From NCBI RefSeq assembly GCF_020144665.1, contig NZ_JAAHBQ010000063.1:1-34944 (forward strand): a DNA stretch of 34,944 nucleotides, in the 5' to 3' direction. Below the pieces are notes generated by a model. The model was not told the DNA's origin, made no database searches, and saw only the letters and a program-made list of their open reading frames with translations. The stretch's first letter is position 1. Each line of letters opens with the position of its first letter. The position numbers were made by a program, and so were the translations under genes. Origin of the DNA: Oscillatoria salina IIICB1 (lineage in GTDB: Bacteria; Cyanobacteriota; Cyanobacteriia; Cyanobacteriales; SIO1D9). Positions 15,735 through 24,736 of the stretch are shown in pieces.

Positions 15735-16769
15735 TCAGACTACGGGTAGAGAAAGCCAACCACGTAAGAAATAGTAAACAGAAGCCAAATACTCATCAAT
15801 CACTCGCGTAGTTACCGTTAAAGCTTGAACCGAAGGCAGAAAATCAACAAAATCTAAACGTCGCCTGGGTGTAGCTAAGGGCTGAAATGTATAAAAATCA
15901 GTCGGTCGAGGAACCACTTCTAAACCAGCATTAGCAAAAGTAAGAGTAGCGCGACGAACATTAATCGCCGAAGTAACCAGAATAACTGGTTCGTCTGCCA
16001 AGCCTCGCTGAGTTAAAATTTCCCTGACTTGAATTGCAGAAGTACGCAAATCAACTCCTGTCGGTTCGATCTCAATCCGATTGCGGGGAACGCCAAATCT
16101 TTCTAGCAAGTCAGCCACATCATTAGCTTCGATTCGCCTTTCTGCTGGTCCTTCTAAATTAGCTCTCGGTCCGGCACTAACAATCACCAAAGGTGCAGAA
16201 CCTTCTTGATAAAGCTGGGCAGTATAGAGAAGGAGAGATCCTCGGTCTGTTAACTGAATCTGAGTACGATAAGGTAAATAAGGCTCAGTGGTTCCCTGTG
16301 CTAACAAAACAATCGCTCCCGCATCTTGCGCTCCGAAGGGAGTCAGGGGAACTGGACATTCTACCTCACAAATCTCTGTGCGTAGCTGTTCGACTCGAAT
16401 CGCTTCTTGTTCTGCCGCCTGTGCCAAACTGTAAGCAACTACAGGTAAACTCGAAAATAGCAAAATTATGAATGCTGCCCAGATTAATCCCGGTCCGGGC
16501 TTGCTGATACCTCCTTTTTTGATGCGTATTGCCCCTAAAAACAGTAGGAAAATCGCCAAGCCCAAAGGTCGAAACAAAACTGAGAGGAGACTCCAAGCTG
16601 GAAGAACTACCGGAGTATTGGGATCGATAAAACCAACAATAATAATCGATAAAAGTAAGATTGCCCCAACAATAGCTAACCACCGTCTGGGAATGAGCCG
16701 CACCAGCAGGTTATACAGTAGTATGCCAATCAGCAGCCACAGGAGGATTCGGGTAATTAGTAAGAACAT
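15735..16769 (-). CDS. YdcF/ElyC/SanA-family (DUF218) membrane protein
   Basis: A 344-aa protein. Three to four hydrophobic segments fill residues 1-120 (LITRILLWLLIGILLYNLL, WLAIVGAILLLSIIIVGF, LGLAIFLLFLGAI, WAAFIILLFSSLPVVAYSL). A DUF218 domain follows at about 150-325: AGAIVLLAQGT, LTDRGSLLLYTAQLY, APLVIVSAGP, EANDVADLLERFGVP, PTGVDLRTSA and VILVTSAINVRRATLTF. In ElyC/SanA this domain faces the periplasm and is linked to cell-envelope integrity. The start is ATG at 16769, with no good Shine-Dalgarno. Upstream (16770-17030) no regulatory site is clear. Confidence 0.8.
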   Translation of the reverse strand: MFLLITRILLWLLIGILLYNLLVRLIPRRWLAIVGAILLLSIIIVGFIDPNTPVVLPAWSLLSVLFRPLGLAIFLLFLGAIRIKKGGISKPGPGLIWAAFIILLFSSLPVVAYSLAQAAEQEAIRVEQLRTEICEVECPVPLTPFGAQDAGAIVLLAQGTTEPYLPYRTQIQLTDRGSLLLYTAQLYQEGSAPLVIVSAGPRANLEGPAERRIEANDVADLLERFGVPRNRIEIEPTGVDLRTSAIQVREILTQRGLADEPVILVTSAINVRRATLTFANAGLEVVPRPTDFYTFQPLATPRRRLDFVDFLPSVQALTVTTRVIDEYLASVYYFLRGWLSLPVV

Positions 16770-17030
16770 AGGAATTAGTTGTTAGTGGTCATTTTTCTGT
16801 TTTTAGAGGAGCAGTGGTTGCAATTACCTCACCAAGAGCATAGTATTTGTCGGTAATTGACACAATCGTCTTTTATGCTTATATTTTGCTTATCTTTTTG
16901 CAGACCTTCTGGAGTTAGATAACGTTGAATTTGTCTTGGTTGGGCTTTCCTGAACTAATTATACGATCGCGCCACCAGGTAAAATTTTTTGAGATAATAG
17001 CGATCGCTACTTTTATCTGTAGTTGAAAAA

Positions 17031-18668
17031 ATGGTTTTGCCTCGACTTTTTTCCATTTTCCGTATCTTTTTGCTTGCTGGTTTTTTGGTCTTTCCTGCTT
17101 GTCAAAAAGAACCAGCTTCTCTGACTCGTCCTGAACCTTTACCACAAGATCCTTTGATCAAAGTTTATTTCAATAATAATCAAACTAGAGGCGCTGATTA
17201 CACTGAACCTTATCGAAAGATAACTCGACCGGGGGATGATTTGGAAACAATTATTATTGATGCTATTAATTCGGCAAACTCTACTATCGATCTTGCCGTT
17301 CAAGAGTTTCGTTTACCAAAAGTCGCCCAAGCTCTCGCTGAACGTCACCAAGCAGGAGTCCCAGTTAGAGTAATCTTAGAAAATACCTATAATCGTCCTT
17401 GGAGTAGCTTGACTGACACAGAAGTAAGCAAACTTAATCTAAGAGAAAAAAGACGCTATCTCGATGCAATTGCTCTCATCGATCTTAATAAAGATAATCA
17501 ACTTAGCACTGAAGAAATTAACGAACGAGATGCCTTGATTATCTTGAAAAATGCAGGTATTCCTATTCTTGACGATACCGCCGACGGTTCTAAAGGAACA
17601 GGTTTAATGCACCATAAATTTCTCGTCATCGATAACTATACCGTAATTTCTAGTTCGGCAAATTTAACTCTTAGTGGCGTACACGGTGATTTGTTAACAC
17701 CAGCAAGTCGCGGTAATGCTAACAATCTGCTCGTTATTAAAGACACTAAATTGGCTAGTTTGTTCGCGCAAGAATTTAACCTGATGTGGGGTGATGGAGT
17801 TGGCGGAAAATTAGATAGTAAATTTGGCTTAAAAAAACCACTCCGTCCTACAGAAAAATTAGTTATTGGTAATAATATTGTTTCCTTAAGATTTTCTCCT
17901 ACTTCTACTACCCTTCCTTGGAGTGATACTAGTAATGGTTTAATTGGCAATACGCTTAAAAATGCTACTCAAACAATCGAATTAGCCCTATATGTCTTTT
18001 CCGAACAAAACCTAGCCGATCTTCTCGAAACTCGTCACCAAAAAAATGTAGCAATTGAGGCTTTAATTGACTCTAGTTTCGCCTTCCGTAACTACAGTGA
18101 AGGACTAGATATGTTAGGAGTTGCCCTCAGTAATAAATGTCAGTATGAAGCAAATAATCGTCCTTGGCAAATACCTCTTGCTACTGTAGGCGTGCCTGAA
18201 TTACCAGAAGGTGACTTACTGCATCACAAATTTGCTGTTGTCGATGGTAAAACTGTAATTACAGGTTCTCAAAATTGGTCAGCCGCCGCAAATTATACCA
18301 ACGATGAGACTGTTTTAGTAATTGAAAATCCTACCGTTGCCGCTCATTTTCAACGTGAATTTGCCAGGTTGTATGCAAAATCTGTTTTAGGTGTACCAAT
18401 AGCCATTCAGGAGAAAATTACCGCAGAAGAGCAAGAATGTCCTGAAATTACCACAGCTTCTGAGAAAAATATACCACAAGGATTAATTAATATCAATACT
18501 GCCACAAAAAAAGAGTTAGAAACTTTACCTGGAATCGGACCAAAATTAGCACAAAAAGTCATTGAAACTCGTCAAGAACGACCTTTCACATCTTTAGAAG
18601 ATTTACAGCGAGTTTCGGGTATTGGTGCTAGTTTAGTAAATAAGTTAGAAGGGCGGGTTACTTGGTGA
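17031..18668 (+). CDS. Phospholipase D-like lipoprotein with EF-hand loop and HhH tail
   Basis: A 545-residue protein. Residues 1-24 are a lipoprotein signal (RIFLLAGFLVFPAC, lipidated C24). Two PLD-type active sites follow: H194-x-K196-x4-D201 in MHHKFLVIDNYT and H398-x-K400-x4-D405 in LHHKFAVVDGKT, each followed by an S/N motif (SSSANLTLSG, GSQNWSAAAN). Such a pair makes one phosphodiesterase site acting on phospholipid or nucleic acid. Residues 119-166 are an insertion containing a 12-residue EF-hand loop DLNKDNQLSTEE (151-162), which suggests calcium control. Residues 484-545 are a ComEA-like double helix-hairpin-helix (ININTATKKELETLPGIGPK), a DNA-binding module. A surface nuclease is the simplest reading, but unproven. 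Confidence 0.85.
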   Translation: MVLPRLFSIFRIFLLAGFLVFPACQKEPASLTRPEPLPQDPLIKVYFNNNQTRGADYTEPYRKITRPGDDLETIIIDAINSANSTIDLAVQEFRLPKVAQALAERHQAGVPVRVILENTYNRPWSSLTDTEVSKLNLREKRRYLDAIALIDLNKDNQLSTEEINERDALIILKNAGIPILDDTADGSKGTGLMHHKFLVIDNYTVISSSANLTLSGVHGDLLTPASRGNANNLLVIKDTKLASLFAQEFNLMWGDGVGGKLDSKFGLKKPLRPTEKLVIGNNIVSLRFSPTSTTLPWSDTSNGLIGNTLKNATQTIELALYVFSEQNLADLLETRHQKNVAIEALIDSSFAFRNYSEGLDMLGVALSNKCQYEANNRPWQIPLATVGVPELPEGDLLHHKFAVVDGKTVITGSQNWSAAANYTNDETVLVIENPTVAAHFQREFARLYAKSVLGVPIAIQEKITAEEQECPEITTASEKNIPQGLININTATKKELETLPGIGPKLAQKVIETRQERPFTSLEDLQRVSGIGASLVNKLEGRVTW

Positions 18669-18817
18669 TAGGTTGACGTACTCCTCCTACTAAAGGCGCT
18701 ATATTTCTCTAATTTCTCTGGCTTTCGTGATTAAAATCACTAGCATTTTCAGCTTCTAATCACGTTGAGACAAGATCCGCGATCGCCGTAAGAGTTGATG
18801 ACCTTCACAAAGCACAA

Positions 18818-19105
18818 ATGGGTAAAATCACGGTATTAGTAAGGAATCAATGGGATTATAAAGTTGTAGAGCTGATGAGTTCCGCCATGTTTCCTCAACT
18901 CGTTCTTCTTCCCGGTGCAATTTCTGAAATCCTTGTTTCCGTTAGCGATACTGGCATTTTAACTCAAGCAGATCGCTATGGACTTATGGCAGCCACTTTA
19001 GATGAGTCTCTCGATGAAGAAGAAAGAAGATGCGTTAACCGACTGCTACGATCTGTTCTCAAGGGACGGGTGAAAGTAGCGGAGCAAATTTCAGCTCTTG
19101 CTTAA
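18818..19105 (+). CDS. Small hypothetical protein
   Basis: A 95-residue protein MGKITVLVRNQWDYKVVELM..., with an alpha/beta start and a helical second half (DEEERRCVNRLLRSVLKGRVKV). No membrane segment, signal or cysteine cluster. I recall similar short proteins in other cyanobacteria but no function. It probably shares a transcript with the next small gene, 32 bp downstream. The ATG at 18818 is the first Met in frame. Confidence 0.6.
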   Translation: MGKITVLVRNQWDYKVVELMSSAMFPQLVLLPGAISEILVSVSDTGILTQADRYGLMAATLDESLDEEERRCVNRLLRSVLKGRVKVAEQISALA

Positions 19106-19137
19106 GTAATTTATTATTTCTAACTAAGAGCAAGACA

Positions 19138-19347
19138 ATGATTTCTATTCGCGATTTAGCTAACCAAGCAATAACCAGTGGCTATCTGAGTTTAAGCGCA
19201 GAGGAAAAACTACGCAATCTACTTTGTCAACATTACGACCTTGAAGATTTAGACGCTTTCATGAAACTACAAGTGGAAGCGATGGAAGGTAGGGTTCGCC
19301 AGGAATCGAGGGAAAAAGGAAAATTTGCCCACTCATCATGTAGTTAA
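19138..19347 (+). CDS. Small helical protein, paralogue of 7752-7949
   Basis: A 69-residue protein MISIRDLANQAITSGYLS... that aligns nearly end to end with the protein at 7752. Shared positions include IRD, SGYL/TGYL, AEE-LR--L, EDL-AFM-LQ, AM-G-V-Q-SRE; the last ten residues diverge. It is predicted helical and soluble. It lies 32 bp after the 18818 gene in the same direction, so probably in a two-gene operon. The function is unknown. Confidence 0.65.
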   Translation: MISIRDLANQAITSGYLSLSAEEKLRNLLCQHYDLEDLDAFMKLQVEAMEGRVRQESREKGKFAHSSCS

Positions 19348-19417
19348 TTGGAGACAAGAGCGATCGCGGCTCATCCAGAATCATTTCCACTCGATCGCCG
19401 TTTTAAATCTTAAGTAA

Positions 19418-19474
19418 AGGGTGCGCTCTTGACGCACCCAAAAAAAGTAAGCAAATTAACTTCTTAATGTCAAG
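19418..19474. repeat. Direct repeat, left copy (pheT 3' end plus hairpin)
   Basis: 57 bp matching 24737-24793 at 51 positions, in the same orientation. It contains the hairpin GGGTGCG-N7-CGCACCC, an A-run, and GTAAGCAAATTAACTTCTTA, which at the other copy is the end of pheT including its stop. Here it supplies the 3' region, and the TGA, of the 19470 gene. On the minus strand the hairpin is followed by TTTACTT and may terminate that gene. Confidence 0.85.
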
Positions 19475-19967
19475 CCCTTTGGTTCAAATCACTGATGACA
19501 ATATCCTCTCCCACCTCAACATCAGTTAGCATCTTTTGCCGAACAGAACTAGCTTTTTTCGCCTCTTGAGTCATCTTTTCGGCTTTTAAACGTCCTTTGG
19601 CTTTAATCCCACTTGCCATCACTTGCTCCACCTCTTGAGACAGTTGTGGTCGAATCTCTGCATCGATAACGTTCACAACTTCAGCAATTTCTGAATCTGT
19701 CTTCGCTGCTGCTTCGAGCTTTCGGGTTAGCACGTCTATACCGTACTCCTTTGGTTCTTGCTCTACAAGTTCTGGTTGATAAGTTACTCGCTCGATCGCA
19801 CTAGCTGTGTCTGGGACTTTACGCCACAATAATTGTTTAAGTTTGCCCATTTGCTCTAAGACTTTATCTCCCAATTCGGGTAATTTTTCGCCCAGGTTTT
19901 CCCCAACCTTTTCCACCATCTTGGTTAGAAAAAGGGTTACAAGTGCGGTGGTAGTTAGTGTTTCCAT
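19470..19967 (-). CDS. Helical hypothetical protein divergent from the giant membrane protein
   Basis: A 165-residue protein. Residues 1-17 are mildly hydrophobic (METLTTTALVTLFLTK), followed by an amphipathic stretch VEKVGENLGEKLPELGDKVLEQMGKLKQLLW. The rest is a charged helix-rich body with possible coiled coil (LTRKLEAAAKTDSEIAEVVNVI, KAEKMTQEAKKASSVRQKML). No enzyme motif is visible. From memory, short proteins starting with a similar hydrophobic / EKxGExxGE helix occur next to STAND- or NACHT-type genes in cyanobacteria. That fits its divergent pairing with the 20271 gene, but the functional link is inference. Its stop lies inside the direct repeat. Confidence 0.6.
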   Translation of the reverse strand: METLTTTALVTLFLTKMVEKVGENLGEKLPELGDKVLEQMGKLKQLLWRKVPDTASAIERVTYQPELVEQEPKEYGIDVLTRKLEAAAKTDSEIAEVVNVIDAEIRPQLSQEVEQVMASGIKAKGRLKAEKMTQEAKKASSVRQKMLTDVEVGEDIVISDLNQRA

Positions 19968-20270
19968 AATTCCTCATTCAACTCAGTACCTATTTCTGTT
20001 TTACCCCTTGCACCTTACTATTTCCGGTTTTTTGAGATTAAATTTTGTCAATTAACCAGAAAATGTGCGATTTGTATTTCAATGTTTCCCTGATTTTATT
20101 AATTTTTGTAAAAAAAATAAACGATTAGCATAAAAGGCTGAATATTGGACGAATAAAAATATAGAACTGTCTATCAAGCAGACTTACAACAGTAGAACAC
20201 TAAAACAAAAGGAACTGACTTTCATCAGCTAACTCAAAATCGTTCAGTCTACCAAATTCAAGTGAAAAAT
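19968..20270. other. Divergent promoter region
   Basis: AT-rich, 303 bp, between two diverging genes, with A/T runs around 20106-20165. TATAGA-like and CATAAAA-like -10 candidates exist on the plus strand, but none has a convincing partner box. No palindromic operator is obvious. Confidence 0.4.
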
Positions 20271-23200
20271 ATGTCTTCAAATTCTCCTGAAATTTCCCAA
20301 AAAGCTGCTAAAAATCTCCAAGCTGGTCGAGATATCAAGATTGGCGATATCATCCAAACCATCAATCAGTCTAAACCAGACTTTTTTGAACCTAATCCAA
20401 AGCTATTCGAGTCTAGCGACTTTCTCAGTCCCAAACCAGATTGGGAAAATGCTCTCATGAAGATTCTTCGGACAAACCGTCTTTTAGTAATGGGAGACAG
20501 CAACGAGATCGATAAAGCAACTTTAGCTCGTTATTTGGCATGGAAATTTCAAGCAATTCTAGATGGGGGAGCTTCTTCTCATCGGGGAAATACTCAAATC
20601 AAAGAATGGAATCGTAGCTCAGATATACAGAGTCTCGATGTCGCCTTTCAGAAAGAAGAGAAAACTACAATTTTCGTTTTGACTCAAATTGCGCCAAAAG
20701 ATATTGGCTATGACTTATCCCGCATTCAAAAGGCGATAACTTCTCACAATCATTATGTCGTAGTTAGCACAATTACACCTAAAGACAAATGGAAGTTACC
20801 CGAAAATGTTGAGAAATGCTGGCGAAACATAGAGGCTGAAGATATCTACGATCCAGAGGACTTAGCGAATCTTCTCAAGAGGAAATTGGAAAAGGTTAAA
20901 CAGTCTTTGGCTGACGAAACTCTTCAAATTTTTGAGAGATTGAGGCTCGGAGAAATAACAGAACAATTAAAGACTCCCGATCGCATCGATCGCTTTGTAG
21001 AATTGCTCGGCGCGGAAAAACAACCTCTCCAGGAAGCAAGAGTTCAGGAGCTGATTAAAATTACAACCGATCGAGACCAAAAAGACAATATTCAATTTTG
21101 GTATTACACCCTTCTCAAACCTCGCGAACAGCTATTAGCATTAGGACTGAGCTTGTTTAGCGGTTGTTTTGACGACCAATTTTTTGCGGCTCTAGAAGAA
21201 GTTACAACACACGTTTGGCAGCGAAGAGATGCTTCTTTGCGCGCTCCTGATTATTGCGACCTAGACAACTTACGCAACTTTTTCAACTTTGTTGAAACAG
21301 AGGAGTCTGGAACTAAAATAGAAAGCCGTATTTCTGACCAGCGTAGGCTGATCTTTGAAGTGGCGTGGAACAGCCACCGCAGACAAATTTTAGCTGCACT
21401 GCCACAGCTTGAAAAGCTGGTTAAGGAGTCGGCATCTAAAAGAACAATTAATCAAGAGTTATATGGCTCTTCAGAACGGCGCAAACAGCTTCGCGATTCG
21501 ATTGGCGATGCGATTAGTGATATCGGTTTGATTGACTTTAGCGCCGTAGAAGGTACGTTGTATCAGCTAGCAGCAGACCGAGAGATCGAAGTACAAGCGA
21601 TCGCAGCTTACACGATGGCACGCTGGCTTAGCGATCCGCAATATCAGCAGGAAAAACTTTTTCAAATCCTTCAAAGCTGGCAGTCGGATGCACGAATTAT
21701 TAGCGTTTTAAGGTCGATATTGCAAAAACTCGATGAGAGCAATACGGAGGAACCACAAGACTATGTGCGGGCGACAATTGCTCTGACAATTGGCTATGCA
21801 GCACAGTTCTACCCGCCGCAAGATCCCTCAGATAGTAATTCGGGTCTTCCCTCTCAACTGTGCGATCGCCTGAAAAATTTGGCTGACGACCCCAACAGTT
21901 TAGTTCGCGATCGCCTTGCTTCTGATACTTTGCCGAGAGTCGTTCCTTTGCATTTAATACAACTTCGACCCTTGCTGTGCTATATGATGCGATATCCAGA
22001 TTTAATCCCATCTATTAGCGCGAGTCTGGCAGTCGCCTATTCTATCAAGCCTGAAGCTGTTGAAGAAATGCTTAAAACTTGGAGCAATAATCAGCCTGAT
22101 CGATTTTTAGATGGCGAACCCCCATCTCGCGAACATCCATCTCGCGAAAATCTGTTGGCAACCGTAGCCTTAACCTATGGTGCAATTGAAGGAGAACCCC
22201 TTAAAGCCTTTGAACGCCTGCAAACTCTTCTTGAACAAAACAATCATCCTTTCATCCGCCAAGCAGTTATTGAAGCGATGGGAGTTCAACTGTCTCAAAA
22301 TTTTAATGACTTAGAAAATAATGACGATCGCGATGCTCTGTTCGAGGTAACTACTCAACTCACCCGTGACGAACGAAAGCAAGTTGTGGCAATCCTGACC
22401 GAGATTTATCTAGCTCAGCGCGAACGGTTAGAGGGAGGCGATCGCGTTATTAAAATCAACGATCGCTTCTATCGTATCTGGCTCGACTCCCACCAACGCC
22501 CTCGGACTGCGGTGGAACAAACAATGAATCGCTGGATCAAAAAAGAGCCTAACGATACCAATGCTTTAGCCCAAGAAATTGCCACAGAAGCTTTATTTAA
22601 ATTTGCTTCTGTGTTTGAACTCGAAGAAGAGCGCATTAAATCTTTGCAGGAAGATACAGACAAACAAAGCTTTGTTACTAAGCCAACTGTGGGAGAAATC
22701 ATCAGTACAAGACCCGAATACGGATTATATCTCGACAAATTAGTTCCGTGGATTGCAACTCGACAAAATGAAGGCTATCGACCTTATGTCCGCAACTTGT
22801 TACCTGAAGCCTTGAAACTTCATAAAATCCGCAACCAAGCAATGGATTTTGTCTTGGAGAAGTGGAAAAAGGCTGAAGATGAAGAGCGAAGAAATGACGA
22901 GCAAATCAAAAAAATCTCCGATTTTCTAGAAGAGGGATTCTTCTGGGCAAAGTATCTGAATTGGTTAATCGCTAGCAGTGGTGTTTTGCTGATTGCGCTG
23001 GGTATTGTCGCGATCGATCTCGTCAGGAATCGCCCCATACTCGATCCTGTACCCCCCCTTGGTCAGGGGACAGGAGAAGAACCGCCAATCTCCGATTCAA
23101 TAATTCCGATCGCTCCTTTTGGTGTTGTTGAAGACGAACAATCTCCTAACTTCGATCGAGGGTCGTTAACCGTAAAATTTAGCGCCAACGGTACACCTAG

Positions 23201-24719
23201 CGATCGCCTGGGCATTGTTGAGTCTGGTGAAATTGGAATTGAGGGAACTGACGTAACCTACGAAGGAGTCCCTATCGGTCGTTTCAGTGGGGGTGAAGGA
23301 GTAGAACCTCTCGTAGTCAACTTTAACGATGGTGCTACGCGAGAAGCTGTTGAAGCTCTGATACGCCAGATTACCTACGATAATGTTTCTGATAACCCGA
23401 CTCCTGGGGAGCGGAAAGTAGAATTCCAGCTTACTGATGGAGACGGTGGTACCAGTAATACCCTCTCGACAATTATTCACGTCTTTGCTAGTGAGACTGC
23501 TCTCGATCTGAAGGTTCCTGGCGAGCAAACTGTCAAAGAAAATACTAATCTACCCATCAGTGGTATCAGTATTGATGCTCCCGACAATCAAAAAGCAACC
23601 GCGATCCTGGAAGTAAATAATGGTACGCTGACGCTGAAGAGTGACGTAGCTAATGGCTTGAGTGCCGATAATATTCGCAATAACGAAACTCAACAAGTTA
23701 CCTTGACAGGAACTGTTGCTCAAATTAACGCTACCCTAGCCGATACTGCGGCGATCGCTTACAAAGGCAATCCCGAATTTAGCGGTTCTGACTCCCTAAC
23801 TGTCACAGTCACTGAAGAAGGCAAAAATGTCGAAAATGGGTTGGTCTGGCCACCTAACGCTCAAATTCCCAAGACTCTTAGCCAGAACATTAGCGTCACT
23901 GTGGAAACGGCAAATCCTCCCCCAATAATTACGCTTCCCCCCGCAAAATTAACCAATGAAGACACGGACTTAACCCTTGATGGTATTCAAATTAGCGACC
24001 CGAACAGCAAAGACTTGACACTCATCCTAGCAGTTAATAACGGCACCCTGACGATTAAAACCGACGTAGCAGAAGGCTTAACGGCTGAGAATATTCAAGG
24101 CAATCAAACCCAGAGAGTCAGGCTTCAAGGCAGTATCGAGCAAATCAACAAAACTTTGGTAAGTTCTAATGGTGTTATTTATCGAGGAAATCCCAATTTT
24201 AGTGGGAATGATTTGTTAGAGATTAGTGCGAGTGACACTCAGAAATTGACCCGGAATACGCTCAGCATAACTGTTAACGACCGTCCTACCCTCAGTATTC
24301 CAGAATCTATTACTACTGAAAGCGGGATAAGGATCGAAAAAGTCGAAGCTTTAGCTATAATTAACCAATATTTACAGGCAAAAGAAAGAATATTTGCTTT
24401 TCCCTACGATCGCGAACTTGCTGCTCGGATTCTTACTGGAAAAGCCTTTGCCGAGAAAGTATCTCAACCGGGCGGAGGTTCGCTGGAATGGTTGCGGGAA
24501 AATCGAGCATACTGGATTTACGGAGAACAAAACGTAGAACCGATTGGTTCGCTCTCTGTTACAGGCGATGAAGTGAATCTTGATGTCCGGATAAGGGAGG
24601 AACTTGCCTACTATGAAAACGGAATACGGGAATATTCGGGAACTAACGTAGGTAACTACAAATTCACGCTACAAATGGATGATAATGTTTGGAAAATCTC
24701 GAATATTCAATCAAAATAG
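20271..24719 (+). CDS. Giant transmembrane protein: STAND-like/solenoid - TM - cadherin-like repeats - IMS domain
   Basis: A 1482-aa protein. Residues 10-30 carry the tag KNLQAGRDIKIGDIIQTINQ seen in cyanobacterial conflict proteins. About 40-260 resembles a STAND-type NTPase whose P-loop is degenerate (VMGDSNEIDKATLARYLAW, no GxxGxGKS/T) with a hydrophobic strand TTIFVLTQI at the Walker B position. About 260-890 is a helical, HEAT-like solenoid. The membrane span is about 895-917 (YLNWLIASSGVLLIALGIVA), preceded by Lys/Arg-rich sequence, so the N-terminus is inside. About 943-1340 holds three cadherin-like units, two being near-duplicates (LEVNNGTLTLKSDVANGLSA / LAVNNGTLTIKTDVAEGLTA). About 1357-1482 resembles the ARC6/Ftn2 IMS (DUF4101) domain (ALAIINQYLQAKERIF, NRAYWIYG, VWKISNIQ). 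ATG 20271 is preferred to GTG 20262. Confidence 0.85.
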   Translation: MSSNSPEISQKAAKNLQAGRDIKIGDIIQTINQSKPDFFEPNPKLFESSDFLSPKPDWENALMKILRTNRLLVMGDSNEIDKATLARYLAWKFQAILDGGASSHRGNTQIKEWNRSSDIQSLDVAFQKEEKTTIFVLTQIAPKDIGYDLSRIQKAITSHNHYVVVSTITPKDKWKLPENVEKCWRNIEAEDIYDPEDLANLLKRKLEKVKQSLADETLQIFERLRLGEITEQLKTPDRIDRFVELLGAEKQPLQEARVQELIKITTDRDQKDNIQFWYYTLLKPREQLLALGLSLFSGCFDDQFFAALEEVTTHVWQRRDASLRAPDYCDLDNLRNFFNFVETEESGTKIESRISDQRRLIFEVAWNSHRRQILAALPQLEKLVKESASKRTINQELYGSSERRKQLRDSIGDAISDIGLIDFSAVEGTLYQLAADREIEVQAIAAYTMARWLSDPQYQQEKLFQILQSWQSDARIISVLRSILQKLDESNTEEPQDYVRATIALTIGYAAQFYPPQDPSDSNSGLPSQLCDRLKNLADDPNSLVRDRLASDTLPRVVPLHLIQLRPLLCYMMRYPDLIPSISASLAVAYSIKPEAVEEMLKTWSNNQPDRFLDGEPPSREHPSRENLLATVALTYGAIEGEPLKAFERLQTLLEQNNHPFIRQAVIEAMGVQLSQNFNDLENNDDRDALFEVTTQLTRDERKQVVAILTEIYLAQRERLEGGDRVIKINDRFYRIWLDSHQRPRTAVEQTMNRWIKKEPNDTNALAQEIATEALFKFASVFELEEERIKSLQEDTDKQSFVTKPTVGEIISTRPEYGLYLDKLVPWIATRQNEGYRPYVRNLLPEALKLHKIRNQAMDFVLEKWKKAEDEERRNDEQIKKISDFLEEGFFWAKYLNWLIASSGVLLIALGIVAIDLVRNRPILDPVPPLGQGTGEEPPISDSIIPIAPFGVVEDEQSPNFDRGSLTVKFSANGTPSDRLGIVESGEIGIEGTDVTYEGVPIGRFSGGEGVEPLVVNFNDGATREAVEALIRQITYDNVSDNPTPGERKVEFQLTDGDGGTSNTLSTIIHVFASETALDLKVPGEQTVKENTNLPISGISIDAPDNQKATAILEVNNGTLTLKSDVANGLSADNIRNNETQQVTLTGTVAQINATLADTAAIAYKGNPEFSGSDSLTVTVTEEGKNVENGLVWPPNAQIPKTLSQNISVTVETANPPPIITLPPAKLTNEDTDLTLDGIQISDPNSKDLTLILAVNNGTLTIKTDVAEGLTAENIQGNQTQRVRLQGSIEQINKTLVSSNGVIYRGNPNFSGNDLLEISASDTQKLTRNTLSITVNDRPTLSIPESITTESGIRIEKVEALAIINQYLQAKERIFAFPYDRELAARILTGKAFAEKVSQPGGGSLEWLRENRAYWIYGEQNVEPIGSLSVTGDEVNLDVRIREELAYYENGIREYSGTNVGNYKFTLQMDDNVWKISNIQSK

Positions 24720-24736
24720 TTTTATTGCTAACAATT

